A program made the translations under genes and the position numbers. Under the pieces are notes generated by a model. It was not told where the DNA came from. It searched no databases and saw only the letters and a program-made list of their open reading frames with translations. From Lepeophtheirus salmonis (Eukaryota; Arthropoda; Copepoda; Siphonostomatoida; Caligidae): a stretch of DNA of 64,000 bases. Positions 22,040 to 34,162 of this stretch are shown piece after piece (the first letter of the stretch is position 1; each line of letters begins with the position of its first letter). The stretch is taken from assembly GCF_016086655.4 (NCBI RefSeq), contig NC_052138.2, forward strand, positions 29,895,403-29,959,402. Reading direction: 5' to 3'.

Positions 22040-23990
22040 ACTCGATCTAACTACCTTCCAAGATGATTCAATGATGTGCCATCTAAGTCAGTGATCGTGG
22101 ATGAAAATGGGAACTATATCTCAGCTGAGGTATGGTTTCATAAATTGATTTATAAAACATTAGCGGTATATATACCTTCTGGATATAAACTTTTCTTCAG
22201 AGCTAAACTAGCACAATTTGGAGACTTTAATAATACAGAAAAAACATTAACAGACTTCACATCTCCCTTTGGGTTTTCCAATTCCAAGGAATTTATTGCG
22301 AGGAAGGACACAAATGACGTATATGACTTGGCAGATATGAATGGAAAATGAAAAACGTAAAATCAAGGAGCAGAATGAATCACATACTTCTTTTTGATGA
22401 AGTATTGCACAATAATTAAAAACTTAATAGAGTAACTTCAAATGGGTTCTCAGATCACTTCTTCCTAGAAGCTGTAATAGTGGGACATAGAACCCATAGG
22501 AGACCTACTCGGTGGAAGATGAATGCGAAACTTCTTCAAGTAGTTGAGGATATAAAACGGGATATAAAATACAGGATTGATGAGGTTAAGGAAGATATCG
22601 ACGCAGTTTGTACAATAGAAGAGGCAATGAATGGTTTATATAGCTTCGCTAAAAGTATATTAATTAATGCAGGGAGAACAGAGGCTGCAAGGGGAGGTCA
22701 CAGAGAGAAAGAGCTAAAAGGATTTATTGTAAGTAAAGAGGCCTGTTTATTGACCCACGAACTAGATAGCCTAATCGAATACAAACTTGAGGGATCCAGA
22801 ATCAGAGCACGAAATTTCAATCGAAATATTAACTCTAATAGTCTAAATCTCCTAAGGCATATGGAAAAAACGAATATTAATTATATTACAAATAGGATAC
22901 AGATAGTAAATTTAGACAGTGCAACAACAAAATAGAACATATTTGTCAATTTTATCAAGACCTTTTTACATCCAGAGTAAAATTAATAAAAGATACTTAT
23001 TCCAAAAAAAAAAAAAAAAAAAAATCAAACGAAGACAAAGAGAGTATCTCATTTCATCTTAAATCTGGCAATACATTGACACAAAACTAGACAGAGAAAA
23101 TAAAACTAATTTTAGAAAAAAATTATACCTGAGACTCAGTGTGGTTTCCGGTCTGGACGTCAAATGGAGGATGTGACCATATCCTTACAGTTTATAGTTG
23201 GTCAGGGGAAGAAATAAATATATCAAAGTCATAATTGATAAAAATATGTTGCAATACCTCATACCCTAAAATCGTTCAAGATAGTAGAGACTACCATCGT
23301 GGTGGTTAATCCTGAAATACTGAATATACTGAATATAGAAAGAGTCAATGAAATTATAGTCGCTCAATTCAAGAAATAAGAAAACCTAGACTACCCATTT
23401 TAGAACGAATTAAATGTTGGAACATGGTAGTCATTCCAAGAGTGAATCATATTCTGAGATGCACGGCCTATAACGAAACACATAGTCAAGTATGGAGACA
23501 GAAAGGGAGTGAACTTATTTGTTTACTTAGAACGGTTGGCTCAAAAAGACAATTCACTCCAAAGTGTCTAGGCAGTCTTGGTATGATCGATACTGGGACA
23601 CAATGGAGCATATTATTGCTATCATGGCAAAAGAAGGGTGCCTAGCTTATATTTCCGTGGCAAAGAATTATGCAATTGGTGGAAAAATAAATTAAATTTC
23701 CACCATAGAGAGAGATTCAAATCATACTAAAAAGACGAGGATAATGTATTGGCTCGGTGTAGGAAGGGCAGCCCTGGTTCATGAGAATGAGCTTCTCCAA
23801 ATAAAAATACCCTGCAAATGTGAAGATATCTCTTGGATTGAAATAGGTAGACGATGTCTCAAAAACTCAAACTACGCACCCCTTGATAATTATGGTCCAA
23901 AATCAACTTGGAGAATTCACATTCAAACCAAATACGAGGCATGTAAGTCCATATAACATCCCCAATAGAAAGATAAGGATCAACTTGATG
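22040..23990 (+). pseudogene. LINE ORF2 relic (endonuclease and RT fragments)
   Basis: Recognisable pieces in order: CNINSI near 22030; an endonuclease core with SVIVDENGNYISAEVW, LAVYIPSG, QFGDFNN (the GDFN motif) and GFSNSKEFI; then SNGFSDHFFLEA, the SDH motif that closes AP-endonuclease domains. A 151-codon open frame follows (GHRTHRRPTRWKMNAKLLQV onward), the linker before RT. After an A-rich interruption near 23005 comes ETQCGFRSGRQMEDVTISLQ, an RT core block, then a jump to the thumb-like ERIKCWNMVVIPRVNHIL. The catalytic YxDD block is not present. Clade not assigned. Confidence 0.6.
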
Positions 23991-24065
23991 AAGGATGATT
24001 TCAGTGATAAGTTTGCTAGGAAAACATTGAAGAGAGATAAATAGTTCATACACTTTGGGATCCAT

Positions 24066-24889
24066 ACCTCAATCAAAAGGAAATGTATCTGAAATATTGG
24101 ATATCGTCGGGTTCTTCTTTACTGAATGAATTTTTTTCCATGCTAGCGTCGTATGCCTTCTCCATTTGCTTTATCATTATAACAATTATAGATGAAGTAC
24201 ACTTTTTTCTTCGCATAGTTCTATATTCACGTAATAGACAATTGAAATATCTTAGTCCAACTACTCATTGGAAGAAACAGGATTTAAATTTATATTGTAT
24301 CTTAAGTTGCAAATCAACAACATAATAGTTGATTTTTGTTCCAAAATGATTTCCCTTTACATCAAAATAGATCAATCTTTCATAGCCATTTTAATAGACA
24401 TCTTACACGAGAGAATTATTTTAGATCTTTATAAAATAGGGGAGGAATGAAAAAGGAGGTATCTTATGTCTAACCTTATTTTCTTGAGCAAAAAGATAAA
24501 AAAATGTTTTAAATGTGATCAGATTTCAAAATTGCGTATAAACTTTTTTCTTGGTAGAATTTAAGATAAAGCTTAAAGTTTTAAAACTATTTGAGGTAGA
24601 TGAATTAATTATTCGATTATCACTCCACGAAATTTTAAAAGATATGATATGATATTTTTCATTTGTGTGTAGGGCCATTTAACATGGTTTTGGGGTGTTT
24701 AAAACACCAGGAAAGTATTTACGTTATAATTAAAAAGGAAAATAATGAAAAGTTAAATTTATATAGAATTGAATACATTATTTTTAGAACAGTCTTATTT
24801 ATTATGTTATCTCCTAGTAACGTTATTGTTGACTTTGATTAATAAGTAATCCAATGTAAGAGTAGAAAATTAATTAAAGTCACTTCTAT

Positions 24890-24934
<45 letters not shown>

Positions 24935-25257
24935 AAAAAACTAAGTTACTGTAGTTAAATAGAAAAGGCTATATAATTTATATGGAATAACATTAACATA
25001 TATTAAATAAATGAGTAGCTTTACAGCTGTGAAGTCATCATTATATAATATTATTTTTATCCCTTTCAATGTATATATCCCTTTTTCATCTAATTAAAAA
25101 TGTTGGTCATTAAAATTTCAAATCAAAACCCCATGATTTAGGAAGAAATACATTAATTAAAATCTCTTTTTCTTTAGTTCTCAAGGGGGATATGCTAACC
25201 CCTTGGGGGTAGCCATAGGCATTCCAGGAGATACTTGAGAGTTTAAAAAAAAATATA
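24066..25257. other. No gene seen; long poly-A tract
   Basis: AT-rich sequence. A run of roughly 40 A at about 24891-24931 could be the tail of a retroposed sequence or simple expansion. I cannot tie it to the LINE, which ends more than 800 bases earlier. Confidence 0.5.
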
Positions 25258-25440
25258 CAAGGTAGGACAAGAAAACATGGAAAGTTCCACCGTCCGTTTT
25301 ACATAAACAAACTATAATAATCATTTAGTCATTTCATCATCATGAGCGAGCAACAAGTAAAAAGGCAGTGCATCTAAGATCTCCTAGATTTGGACAATGC
25401 CATAAAAAAAGTAATAGCCCAAACGTCTCAAAATTGAATG
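25258..25440 (+). mobile_element. 5' fragment of a DD37D Tc1-like element (MSEQ type)
   Basis: After a TA comes caaggtaggacaagaaaaca tgga, resembling the terminal repeat of the element at 52857 (cagggttcggaagcagaacg tgga). An ATG at 25342 starts MSEQQVKRQCI, stop, DLLDLDNAIKKVI, matching the N-terminus of the 52.9-kb transposase (MSEQ, stop, TKRQRISDLPD). No further coding sequence follows. Confidence 0.65.
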
Positions 25441-26007
25441 TTTTTATTTAATGATTGTCGATGACACAGTGTCAAAACATACTAACAGGCAAAACAGAAC
25501 AAAAAAAGTTGAATAATTTTTTTGGGGAGTAACCATGGATGCAAATTATGATTCTGCAATTTTTGCAAAAAAAATTGCCATATTTTTCCATATTTTAGAA
25601 GCAAAAATATGGTAGCTCTTATGTGCTATGAATTTATTCCTTGCGAAACCATGCCATTTGACTTTAAGATACAGCAAGTAAAACTTGTCTGTGCCAAAAG
25701 TTGAAGACTGATAAAATCTTCTGTTTTATATGAATGGAGATGACAGGTACTACATATGTATATAGCAGTTCTAATTTCTATGTGTATAAAGTGAAATAAG
25801 TTATGACTATTTTACACTAACTGTTAGTTGCAGACATGTGCAATCCGTATTATTAGCTATTAACAAATATAATCACAACAATATTTGACTTCAATAGCTT
25901 CATCTACTAGGTACTAGTATACAGCAACATTTTTAATAAATTGTATCATGTCTTAGTACAATAAATTCAGCTGAATTTAAGATATTTTGCCTCCAAAATG
26001 TACTAAA

Positions 26008-26765
26008 GCAGGGGTATCCGCAGGATTATATAGGTCCTGTGTTACCTTGAGCCTGGTTACGATGGTGTTGTGGGGGCTCAGTAGGGTGTTGGGAAGGAGG
26101 ACGATGAAGCTTGAATGAGCTCCTGTGAAGGAGAGGGATGAGGATAGGAAGGTTATGCATTATGTAGCTCTAAGGACTGGGAGTGCGCCGATGATTGTTT
26201 AAGCCTATCACAATTCTTGCTTATTCTCGTTTTGCGATCGGGCCATTGCTCTGAGGGAACATGGGACATATCTGATTATTAGCTCTTTCGCTCGAATGTC
26301 TTTGAGGTCCGATACAAACTCAGGGTCGAGGAGACGATCCACTGCGGTCATAATTTCCTTAGCCGATAATTATTCTTACTTCAAAAGATCAAGGGCTCTT
26401 TTTATGCGTTTTTGAGGGACATACCAAAAATAGATCTAAAACTTTTTTCTTCAGGGGTCCAAAAGAACCCGATAACTCCTCCTCCTGGAACATTCCTCAT
26501 GATGTTAGGAGATAGTACAGCTTCACCGCGTAGAGCATGTCTAAATCATTTGTGATGCTTTGTCCTTTCAATATAAAATTTTTTTCAATATCCATATTTC
26601 AGGGTCTTCTTCATCAAACTTTGGAAGGCGAAATTCTGACCACCAGATTTGCGGAATTTACTCCAAAGAAGGTATTTGACTGCTGGAGTGCGGTCATCTC
26701 AAGGTCAGGATTTTTTGGAATCTTGTGAACGGGTGGCAGGTTATATTTGTTGTCGGGGTCACCAA
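26008..26765 (-). pseudogene. Ty3/gypsy-type gag relic
   Basis: Markedly less AT-rich than its neighbours. On the minus strand it begins just after a primer-binding-like site with VGDPDNKYNLPPVHKIP, MTALQQSNTFFGVNSA, then DEEDPEIWILKKNFI (frame-corrected), SITNDLDMLYAVKL, a frameshifted middle, and RIKRALDLLK, two stops, LSAKEIMTAVDRLLDPEFVS DLKDIRAKELIIRYVPCSLR. This follows the gypsy Gag plan 'PE.WF...E..F....I..D...Y..V', then an ALI.RF-like helix and an LR..LP.-like end. The remaining 3' part is Ser/Pro-rich. It runs into a MITE-type end (ggggtatccgcagg) at 26008. No pol follows. Confidence 0.6.
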
Positions 26766-26880
26766 CAAAGGAACTATACAATGTCATTTCTAACTAAAGA
26801 CTGAATATATTTACTATATGAAAGTACAAGAATATAAGAATAATAAAACTTCTTCATTAGCAGAAACTCGCCTGAAGGGG
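26752..26880 (-). promoter_or_regulatory. Possible primer binding site and 3' part of the 5' LTR
   Basis: Immediately upstream of the gag relic the minus strand reads TTGGTGACCCCGAC at 26765-26752, a string often found as the start of gypsy primer binding sites. The preceding minus-strand bases up to about 26880 (ttttattattcttatattct, ending gtatagttcctttg) would be the end of the LTR. The LTR's start is lost in the AT-rich repeat. Confidence 0.4.
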
Positions 26881-27430
26881 GTTACGTATATATAAATCAA
26901 TATTGGTTTTTGGAATATTTTTTAAAATATTCAAAAATAAAAAAATTTGAAAACAAATTCAAAAATCCACAGCTATTCACAAAAAATTTCAAAAATCTAT
27001 AGCTATTTACAAAAAATTTCAAAAATACACATCTCTTCACAAAAACATTTTGTGAAGAGATTTATTTTTTGAAAAAAAATCTAAAATATCCATAGAAATG
27101 CACAAATAATTAAACTTCTTGGAAAAAAAAATCAAAAATCAAACTTTTTGGTAAAATATTTAAAATATAATTTTTTTGAAATAAAAATTTAAAAAAAAAA
27201 AAAAAAAAATAAAAAATATTTTCAAAAAAAATTCAAAAACCCATAGCTATTCATAAAAAAAAAATCAAATATTAAAATTTTTGATCTGCTGCACAATTTG
27301 CCACAATAATCTTTTTTTAAACAAAAGAAATCTTTGAAGAAAAAAAAATTTTGGGGGTTGTATCCTCAACAACAAAAAAAAACTCTTATAAAAAGCAAAA
27401 TTCCGTCTACGTCCCCCCTTTAGAATTCTC
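26881..27430. repeat. AT-rich repeat block
   Basis: Tandem-like blocks of ttcaaaaa, tccacagctattcacaaaaa and aaatttc, similar to the bodies at 8.8, 29.4 and 42.1 kb. Homopolymer-rich. No coding potential. Confidence 0.6.
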
Positions 27431-28596
27431 CGGGTTTTGGGACTTAGTAAAATCCTCTTTATATGAAATCTGTTTTGTACTAGGACTTTTTTATTACTAA
27501 ATCTGTAAAATGGGAGAAATTATTTTTCACAGTCCACTGATTAGTATTTTTCCTTAAGTTTTTAGTTTTTTTTTGTTATTTTATTAAGGTTAAACAATAA
27601 AAACTTTCATTCATCATAAACTATTTAAAATAATGTATCCCAGACAAGATACTTGTAAATTATAATAAAATGTAATCTTAATATGATAATTACTCGATTT
27701 TTATCCGTTCATTTCGATATTGTAAAATTCAAATAATGATAACTCAACCCATATTTATTTCGTAACCTTTTAAATTGCAAATTTTATATAATGAGTAGGG
27801 ATATGCAGATACAATATTTCAGCGGATTCCGGCTCTGATTCTCATAACATCTTTTTGTATGATTACAATACCGATTCCAATTCCTCATTATGTCTAAAGG
27901 AATTGAATAAACAAATAAAAAAATTGTTTAACTTTTTTAATATTAAACTTTTCATTAATTACGGATAAGAAAAAAAAAACATAAATTTATCAATTATAAT
28001 TAGTTGTTAATAAATTCAAATTTTAAAAAATTAGTTAATCTTCCTGCTCATGAGTCAATAAAATTATGTGTGGCTCATATTAGGAAATGTGACGTCCTTC
28101 ATGTATTACATATGAAAAGTCAGCATCCTCGTCCCTGGGCCTTTTATCTAGTTTCAACTGCCTCACACTAAAAAAAAAAAAAATATAATTGATTGAATTT
28201 TTTTGATTTATTGTTTGGACCCACATAAGATCAAATGGTCTTGAACTGTCTCCAGTTACTAACTGAGTTTTATATGTTTATCCCAGGAATTGAAAATGTA
28301 TAAACCAGTACTCGAGTCCAGAATTGTATCTTTTTAATTGACAGAATACTCATGACTCGAACTTGACTCAGAAAATATAAGAGGTACCCATTCACCTTAT
28401 CCAGTGATCGTGACAGAATCATTTTCTGTGAGCGTTTAAGCATATCTTTGTATAATTGATGAACATTCCCTGTTCAAGTCTCGTTATAATACTAAGGGGT
28501 ATTTACATTATATTTCAACAAATACAATACACCCATGTTTGAAGTATGTGAAAAAATATTTAAAAATGGCATGTATGCAGTTAAACTTACACTTTC

Positions 28597-29092
28597 AAAA
28601 AAATAATTTTAAAATCGGCCAATCAGTTAAGAAGATACAGCTCTTCTTAAAATATTAATCACTAGATGACGCTCACATATGGATAAATTTTACTTTTTGA
28701 TATAATCAGTGTAAAACTAAGAAAAACAAGGATTTTCAATGTTTTTATGTTAAATTTGCATGGTTGAATTAAAGTTGACATAAATATATTTTTAAGTAGA
28801 ATCTGGAACTCTTGAACAAATTAAAATATGTCTTTTCAAAATTTCGTACAATCCTTCATCCTCAAATTGGGTCCCAAAGATATGCCTTTGAAACATAAAA
28901 ACATTGAAAATCATTACTTTTCATTAGTTTTACACTGATTAAACCATCAAATTCAAGCTCTTCACCCTGAAAAAACATATAATTTGAAAGCAAAATCATA
29001 CTTCTATCATAAGTTTTTCAATATGTGGTTAAGATTTTAAAAAGAGACATATCTCCCTTACCGGTTGGCCGATTTTAAATTATTATTTTTTA
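28597..29092. repeat. Foldback element: long imperfect inverted repeat
   Basis: Arms 28597-28750 and 28892-29092 are inverse copies around a spacer of about 140 bases. Shared strings include aaaatcggccaa at both outer ends, agaagatacagctctt / agggagatatgtctct, atcagtgtaaaactaa and gattttcaatgtttttatgt. The right arm has an extra segment of about 45 bases. No open frame lies between. Confidence 0.75.
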
Positions 29093-29368
29093 GGTTATCA
29101 TATTTAATGATAGTCTATTCAACAGTGCAGTTAAAATAAATTTTCATAGTAGTATATATAAAATTGTTTGAATTTTTTTTTAAAATATAATGGAACTACC
29201 CTAAGGCTTTAGCAGGCTACCAGTCTGAACATGTTACACAGTTTTTTGTAATATATTATTTAGCTGTAGCTAAAATCAGACGAAACGAGAACAAGTTCTG
29301 AACAAATTGAAAACTAACAAACGTTGTGTAAACTCTATACTCCTTAGATAAACTAATTTTGTAGTTAC

Positions 29369-29650
29369 GTCCGCAGGGTATGGCCTGTAGGGGCTGTCGC
29401 TGCCTCCAAATTAAAGAATTTTTGCTTTATACTAGAAAGTTTAATATAATTTTTTTCAGAAATATTTAACATTTGAATTTTTTTCCAAAAAACTTAATTT
29501 TTTGTTAACAGCTATGGATTTTTGAATTTTTTTTTTCTTTTACTCTTAGTTTTTGAAGATAATTCTCAAAAAAATGTAATATTTCAAATTTTTTTCCAAA
29601 AAAAAATATATCTTTGGATTATGTTTCCAATCCCCCTCCCTAACAAAAAA
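29369..29650 (+). repeat. AT-rich dispersed repeat with CGTCCGCAGG end
   Basis: Starts ttacgtccgcagggtatggc, then tgtaggggctgtcgctgcct and ccaaattaaagaatttttgc, followed by aaattttttt/ccaaaaa blocks. The same order is seen at 10.12 and 42.05 kb. Confidence 0.65.
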
Positions 29651-30979
29651 AAAAACAACAACTTTGGGACGACCCTGAACTAATATAACCAAACGAAAGT
29701 ATAGATTGTTGTATGCATGAAATCCCAAGATTTTGATATATATCCCGATGTCTTAAAATAAATCCCCCGGAGTGGCATCTCTGCACCCACCCAAAAAGTT
29801 ATTTTAATTAGCAAGAGGAGACAAAATACTAATTTCAACTAATAAAGTTCTATAAATTGTAGACACCATTTTTAACGTTATAATATTAGCTTCGTTAAAT
29901 CTAACGAGCAGTAATTATCCGCCTCATCAACAATTCCCATAGATTGTCTAAGTCCCTTCCTTCCATTTTGTGAATGATGACACTTTTTTCGTAAAAATTA
30001 AACAACTATCCCATAAATAATGTGTGTTTTTTTTTGCTACATAAGTTGCTATTTATGAATAAAAGTGCAATCCTATTTTTAATTCAATAATATTACCTGT
30101 TCATAAGAAAACATACTTTCAAGATGTTATCATGAAATTAAACCCATAATCAGTGTTACTACTGTTGGGATCTGCTTAATAATTTTGAAAATGAACGTTT
30201 TGTATTATTCTAATTTTATTTTATTGGTCAAATATTTTTGTTTTATTTGTCTATAATTTTTCCCCCAAAAAATATAAAAATAACTATAATGCAATTGTAT
30301 CATTAGTTACTAATAATATGTATATTCATTGGTGTGGAAAATTGGAATTAAAAAAGTAGTCCTCTCGGCAATTATAGTTAGACCCAAGAATAACTCTGAT
30401 GTCGATTTTGCCTAGTCTTGTCGGACGAAATTAACATTGATTTGCAATAATAATAACTTCAAAATAAATATAGAAAGCCAATAGTGCTAATATTGGCTGC
30501 TAGAAGGATGTCTGTGGTTAGAACTCAACTAAGGATATTACCCATGGATAAAAGTGAGCACGAAGTAGCTGTTTAATAACTGTATACTCCAAAAAAGAAA
30601 ATAAGTTAATAAATGGAATGCTGTAGTGTTAGATACACTGTTATTTGGGATAATAAAATCAGGCTGTGATAAAAAGGAAGAAAATGGGGTCAAATGGATT
30701 ATTCTTTTTTGAACTGTTTTTACTTCCTAAGAGCCCATCATTGGATTTTTTATGGGCCATTATGCATACTTATATCTCCAAAATATTGTTTATTTAGGTT
30801 GTTTATTGAATAGATAAGGATATGAATGCCTAAATGAGGCATTTTCATGTAGAATTTTATGTCATAAGATTCTTTAAAAGTAAAAAAAAAGCAACCTAAT
30901 TTATAAACTTGTAAATCCAAAGAGGATATGTATTTTTCTTATAACATAGATTCAAATAATATGAAACACCGGTATGATA
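29651..30979. other. No gene seen
   Basis: AT-rich. A weak repeat-F-like string (tagacccaagaataactctg atgtcgatt) occurs near 30380. No coding sequence recognised. Confidence 0.4.
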
Positions 30980-31250
30980 AATAAAAAGAAAGAAACAATT
31001 AAGATGGTCACCCTGATAATTTGAAGAATGTTCTGCGAAGAGAAGCTCAGCTGTCATGACGTTTCATTAATTAGCTCCAAGCAGGAATGAGATCTGCAAA
31101 ATAAACATAGCAGGAATTACAGCAATGGATTACTTTTGTATTTTCTCCCTTCACAAATAAAATAATAGTCATAAGAGCTTTGGAAAATAAAAAATCATCT
31201 TCAGGTTGCAATTAGAAAAAGAGTGCCCCCTTCCATTCACATATTTTTTA
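30980..31250 (+). repeat. Repeat F copy
   Basis: aagatggtcaccctgataat, ttgaagaatgttctgcgaag, cagctgtcatgacgtttcat, caggaattac, then tttggaaaataaaaaatcat, cttcaggttgcaattag and aagagtgcccccttccattc. The 5' and 3' blocks are present but the middle (cctcaattctact...) is missing, so this is an internally deleted copy that was not interrupted by a transposon. Confidence 0.8.
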
Positions 31251-31499
31251 AACTACCTCCATTAAGATGAGTTATGACGAGTTTAATTTTGGGAAATGAA
31301 TTAAACGAAGGAAAAATGTATTCAGAAACAGTTGTAGAAAATATCACCCCTGTTGTACTAAAAATTAAACAAACCAAAAAATGAGAAGGTAACTTTGACA
31401 ATTTTCGAGAAGATATAGATTTCCTTCCTTGTCCCACTAAATATAAATAGAAGCACTCCTTATTTATGTACAGGTCTTTATACGCACTAACATTGCACA

Positions 31500-33087
31500 A
31501 CTCCCTTTTCTTCTCCCTGCACTCTCTGATGGCCGGGGGGGGGGTAGATATGCTTCTAGCTACATATCCCCAAGAAAACCATATTCGACAAAATCCTAGA
31601 ATCGGCAAGGTCTCATAGTTGTTCTCCGTGTTCTCAAAAGAGGAAGATTCCCTGGGATCTTGAGTCGGTCCTGATCCATTTCATGATTGATTCTTCTCAG
31701 GTCATTCGTGTGCCTATGAACTCCATCATCGTCGAAGCTAAGATCACTATTATTAACAGGAGTTACAATGCCATCTTTCCATTTCCTTTGCTTTTGGAGG
31801 ATAAAAAAATGGACTACTCCATCTGCCTCTGGCTATTTTTCCATTGTCTTCCCTATAAACATATATTATGTATTATGCAAGAAGACACAGTAGTTTACGG
31901 ACGACCTTGTCTGTGCAGTCATGGTCTTGATTGTATGATGGTTTCGTTCCACGATTCTGTTGCCTAATGGTCTGTATCGAAATATGAGTAATATCACCCA
32001 ATTACTGAGATTGCATTAAGTTTTTTCGACCTAATGGTCTTTCCATTGTGCGAAGCCATTCTTAGGGGGGTTCCAATTGACAACAAAGTTGTACCATCTT
32101 TTGACACACTTCTCCCTCACTTTTACTTCCCAACACACTCCATACGGCAAATCTAGTCGGCCCACAATCAACAATTGTAACAAACTTTTTTGTACCATAA
32201 ATGGGTAACGTCTACCGCAAGTTTTTTCCAGTTCCTATCCAGTAATAGCGATCCTCCTTCTCTCTTCTTAGGTTTCAAGGCTATTGGATAACATTCATTG
32301 AATCTTTTTACGACTTCTTCGTCTAGTTCCAACGGCACCATCCATAATGTTTCCTAAAAGAAGTGTAACTCGGTGTTAATGCCTCTATTATGAAGTGAAT
32401 GACTTTGCAAAATTTCGTCCATGCCCCTTTTAATTCATCTTTCCATCTTTCTCTCGAACTTCTCCATTGATTATGGCTTAATTGAGTACTGCCCCACCTT
32501 ATTATATAGTCTTGACTTCTTCTTCCAAATCCATTCTGCTACCCACTGCTTACCATTAAAAGATACAGTATATTTGTATCCGAACACTTCCTCTGACATT
32601 TCATTTACTTATCTGCACACGCTGCCAGGGGCACAACTCTTTTGTCCATGACCATACTATAGTTTGTTAGAACGTCGTTATCCATCACATCATCGACACC
32701 ATCTACAAGATTTCCATACACTAAACTCTTCTCTGAAAATGAACTTCCATCAATTTCCATATTGTAAGTCTACTCTCCCACGTTATCATTATCATTAACT
32801 GCCATAATCTTTTTCTTCGAAGGGCAAGGTTTGTCTTTTAAAAAATTTGTCTTAACAATTGTTTGAGAGTACCCAAAGCCTCCTTATTACTATTTTGACT
32901 ATTATCTTTAGAATTATAGGAATTTCGGTCCTTCTATGACGTTGCTGGCGCTAACGACGTCCCAGACCTGTTTCCCTGAATTGAAGAAACCACAAATTTC
33001 TTGGCACGTGCCCCATTTTTCCACAAGTGTACCACTTGATCATTTCTATGCAATCCCTCCTCTGGAGAAGGCGCGTGACTGCAGATA
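31500..33087 (-). pseudogene. Ty3/gypsy-type gag-pol relic without RT core
   Basis: Minus-strand pieces in retroelement order: a nucleocapsid knuckle (WYTCGKMGHVPRN, first Cys mutated) near 33035; a pre-RT segment SEEVFGYKYTVSFNGKQWVA, EWIWKKKSRLYNKV near 32590; MEKFERKMER near 32470. A jump past the RT core follows, then VVKRFNECYPIALKPKK and RNWKKLAVDVTHLWY. The integrase core is TIVDCGPTRFAVWSVLG (first Asp), HNGKTIRS (second Asp replaced by His) and RPLGNRIVERNHHTIK (catalytic Glu), with a C-terminal segment VHRHTNDLRR near 31700. Many frameshifts and stops. The VDCGP.RFA.W and RP.GN.IVERNHR.IK motifs are what I know from one gypsy-like clade in marine invertebrates. The polymerase domain itself is gone. 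LTRs not identified. Confidence 0.7.
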
Positions 33088-33144
33088 TGCTTTAGCAGCT
33101 TAGCTATGAGAGGAAGCAAATAAGCAAAAATATCATTTCGTATA
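33088..33144 (+). repeat. Repeat F remnant left of Tc1-like element
   Basis: agcttagctatgagaggaag caaataagc resembles the agctatgtgaggaaggaaat aaac segment of repeat F. It ends at the TA that flanks the element at 33145, and F sequence resumes at 34163. Confidence 0.5.
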
Positions 33145-34160
33145 TCGGGTAGAAACTTGAAACTTACACACTTGTATTAAATTGATTTGAGAGATTATGT
33201 GTGAGGAAATTAAATCAAGTACCTACTACTTTTTGAATTTATTAAGAAAGAATCAGAAATGTCATCTCAGCAAGATTCAAGGCTTAGGGCATCAACTCTT
33301 TTTCGTGTGGGTGACACTCCAACCGAGGAGGCCAGGCTGACAGGAATGGCTCGTAAGACCATCTACAATGTTAAGAAGAGGGTAAACAACAATAAGTTTC
33401 TGCACGCCTATGACAAAAATCTCAACATGAGTCACACGGTAATGTGCAAAAACGTCAAATAGTTCAGACAAGAAGACTTTTGACGTTGATCCCGTCAACA
33501 TCGCTGTAGTGACCGTTATGTCAGCTTCGGGGAAATCAATGAGAACCATCGAGCAGTGACCAGCACCAAACACGCAGTATCTAACATAGTGTCCGGTATT
33601 GTTGCCTCCAAAGGCATTGTGGCGCCTCTGATCTGGTTCCAAGAGCGTTACTTTTTCACTTCAGCCATGTACATCGACGTTTTCGAGGGCAACATGCTCC
33701 CCTGGGCCAAGGAAAATTTACTAACGCCAACGTCGCCTTTCAACAAGATGGGGCCCCACTCACTCTGCCAAAATTACTCAGAACTTCTTAGCTAACAACA
33801 TCACTTTCTGGGAAAAGAGAATATGGGCACCATACATTCCAGATGTCAATTCCCGCTACTTTTCTATTCTAGCTGCACATTGAGAGGAGGACCTGCAGCA
33901 TCCTCCGTCCGAATGATGAAACCATAAATGCCTCAACGACGATGAGTGGGCTACCATGGACCCGAACTTCTTTTGCAATACTAGCAACTCTTTTCGCTAG
34001 AGGCTTGTCACCATCTGTGAGGCCAATGGCGGCCAAATAAAATAAATCAATTTGAAATTCAGAAAAAGATAAATAAAGATTTTGTTAAATGTTTAATTAT
34101 AAAATGGCAAGCTATTTTCTTTTTCCTTTCCAAGTGTGCAAGTTCCAAGTTTCCGCCGGG
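33145..34160 (+). mobile_element. Decayed DD37D-type Tc1-like element
   Basis: About 1016 bp. Diverged terminal repeats tcgggtagaaacttgaaact (left) and cccggcggaaacttggaact (right, complement) are each flanked by TA (33143-33144 and 34161-34162). The transposase relic lies on the plus strand. Both flanks match repeat F. Confidence 0.75.
33259..34040 (+). pseudogene. Tc1-like transposase relic
   Basis: ATG at 33259 opens MSSQQDSRLRASTLFRVGDT, then a helix-turn-helix region (EEARLTGMARKTIYNVKKRV). SHTVMCKNVK follows, and after that a gap covering the first-Asp block. The second half reads GIVASKGIVAPLIWF, YIDVFEGNMLPWAKENL, FQQDGAPTHSAKITQN (frame-corrected, second Asp) and WAPYIPDVNS, where the NPLDY-type third-Asp motif is partly deleted. 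The C-terminus is in yet another frame (RRLVTICEANGGQIK-like). Multiple frameshifts. No activity possible. Confidence 0.75.
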
Positions 34161-34162
34161 TA

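Larger units (their letters stand above)
20582..24065 (+). mobile_element. Non-LTR retrotransposon (LINE) relic
   Basis: A plus-strand series of broken frames in LINE order: an ORF1 with a CCHC-like knuckle and charged tail (20633-21820), an endonuclease-like region (about 22040-22540), an RT block (about 23120-23200) and an RT thumb/C-terminal region (about 23360-23990). Large parts, including the YxDD region, are missing. I do not see target duplications or a clear tail. A second small fragment of the same endonuclease type is at 34.35 kb. Confidence 0.7.

Noticed and set aside
24891..24931. Poly-A tail of the LINE at 20.6-24.1 kb
   Set aside because: More than 800 unrelated bases separate it from the last recognisable LINE coding sequence.
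31237..31608. 123-codon minus-strand open frame
   Set aside because: Only its first residues overlap the worn end of the gypsy-like integrase; the rest overlaps the repeat F region and shows no family signature.
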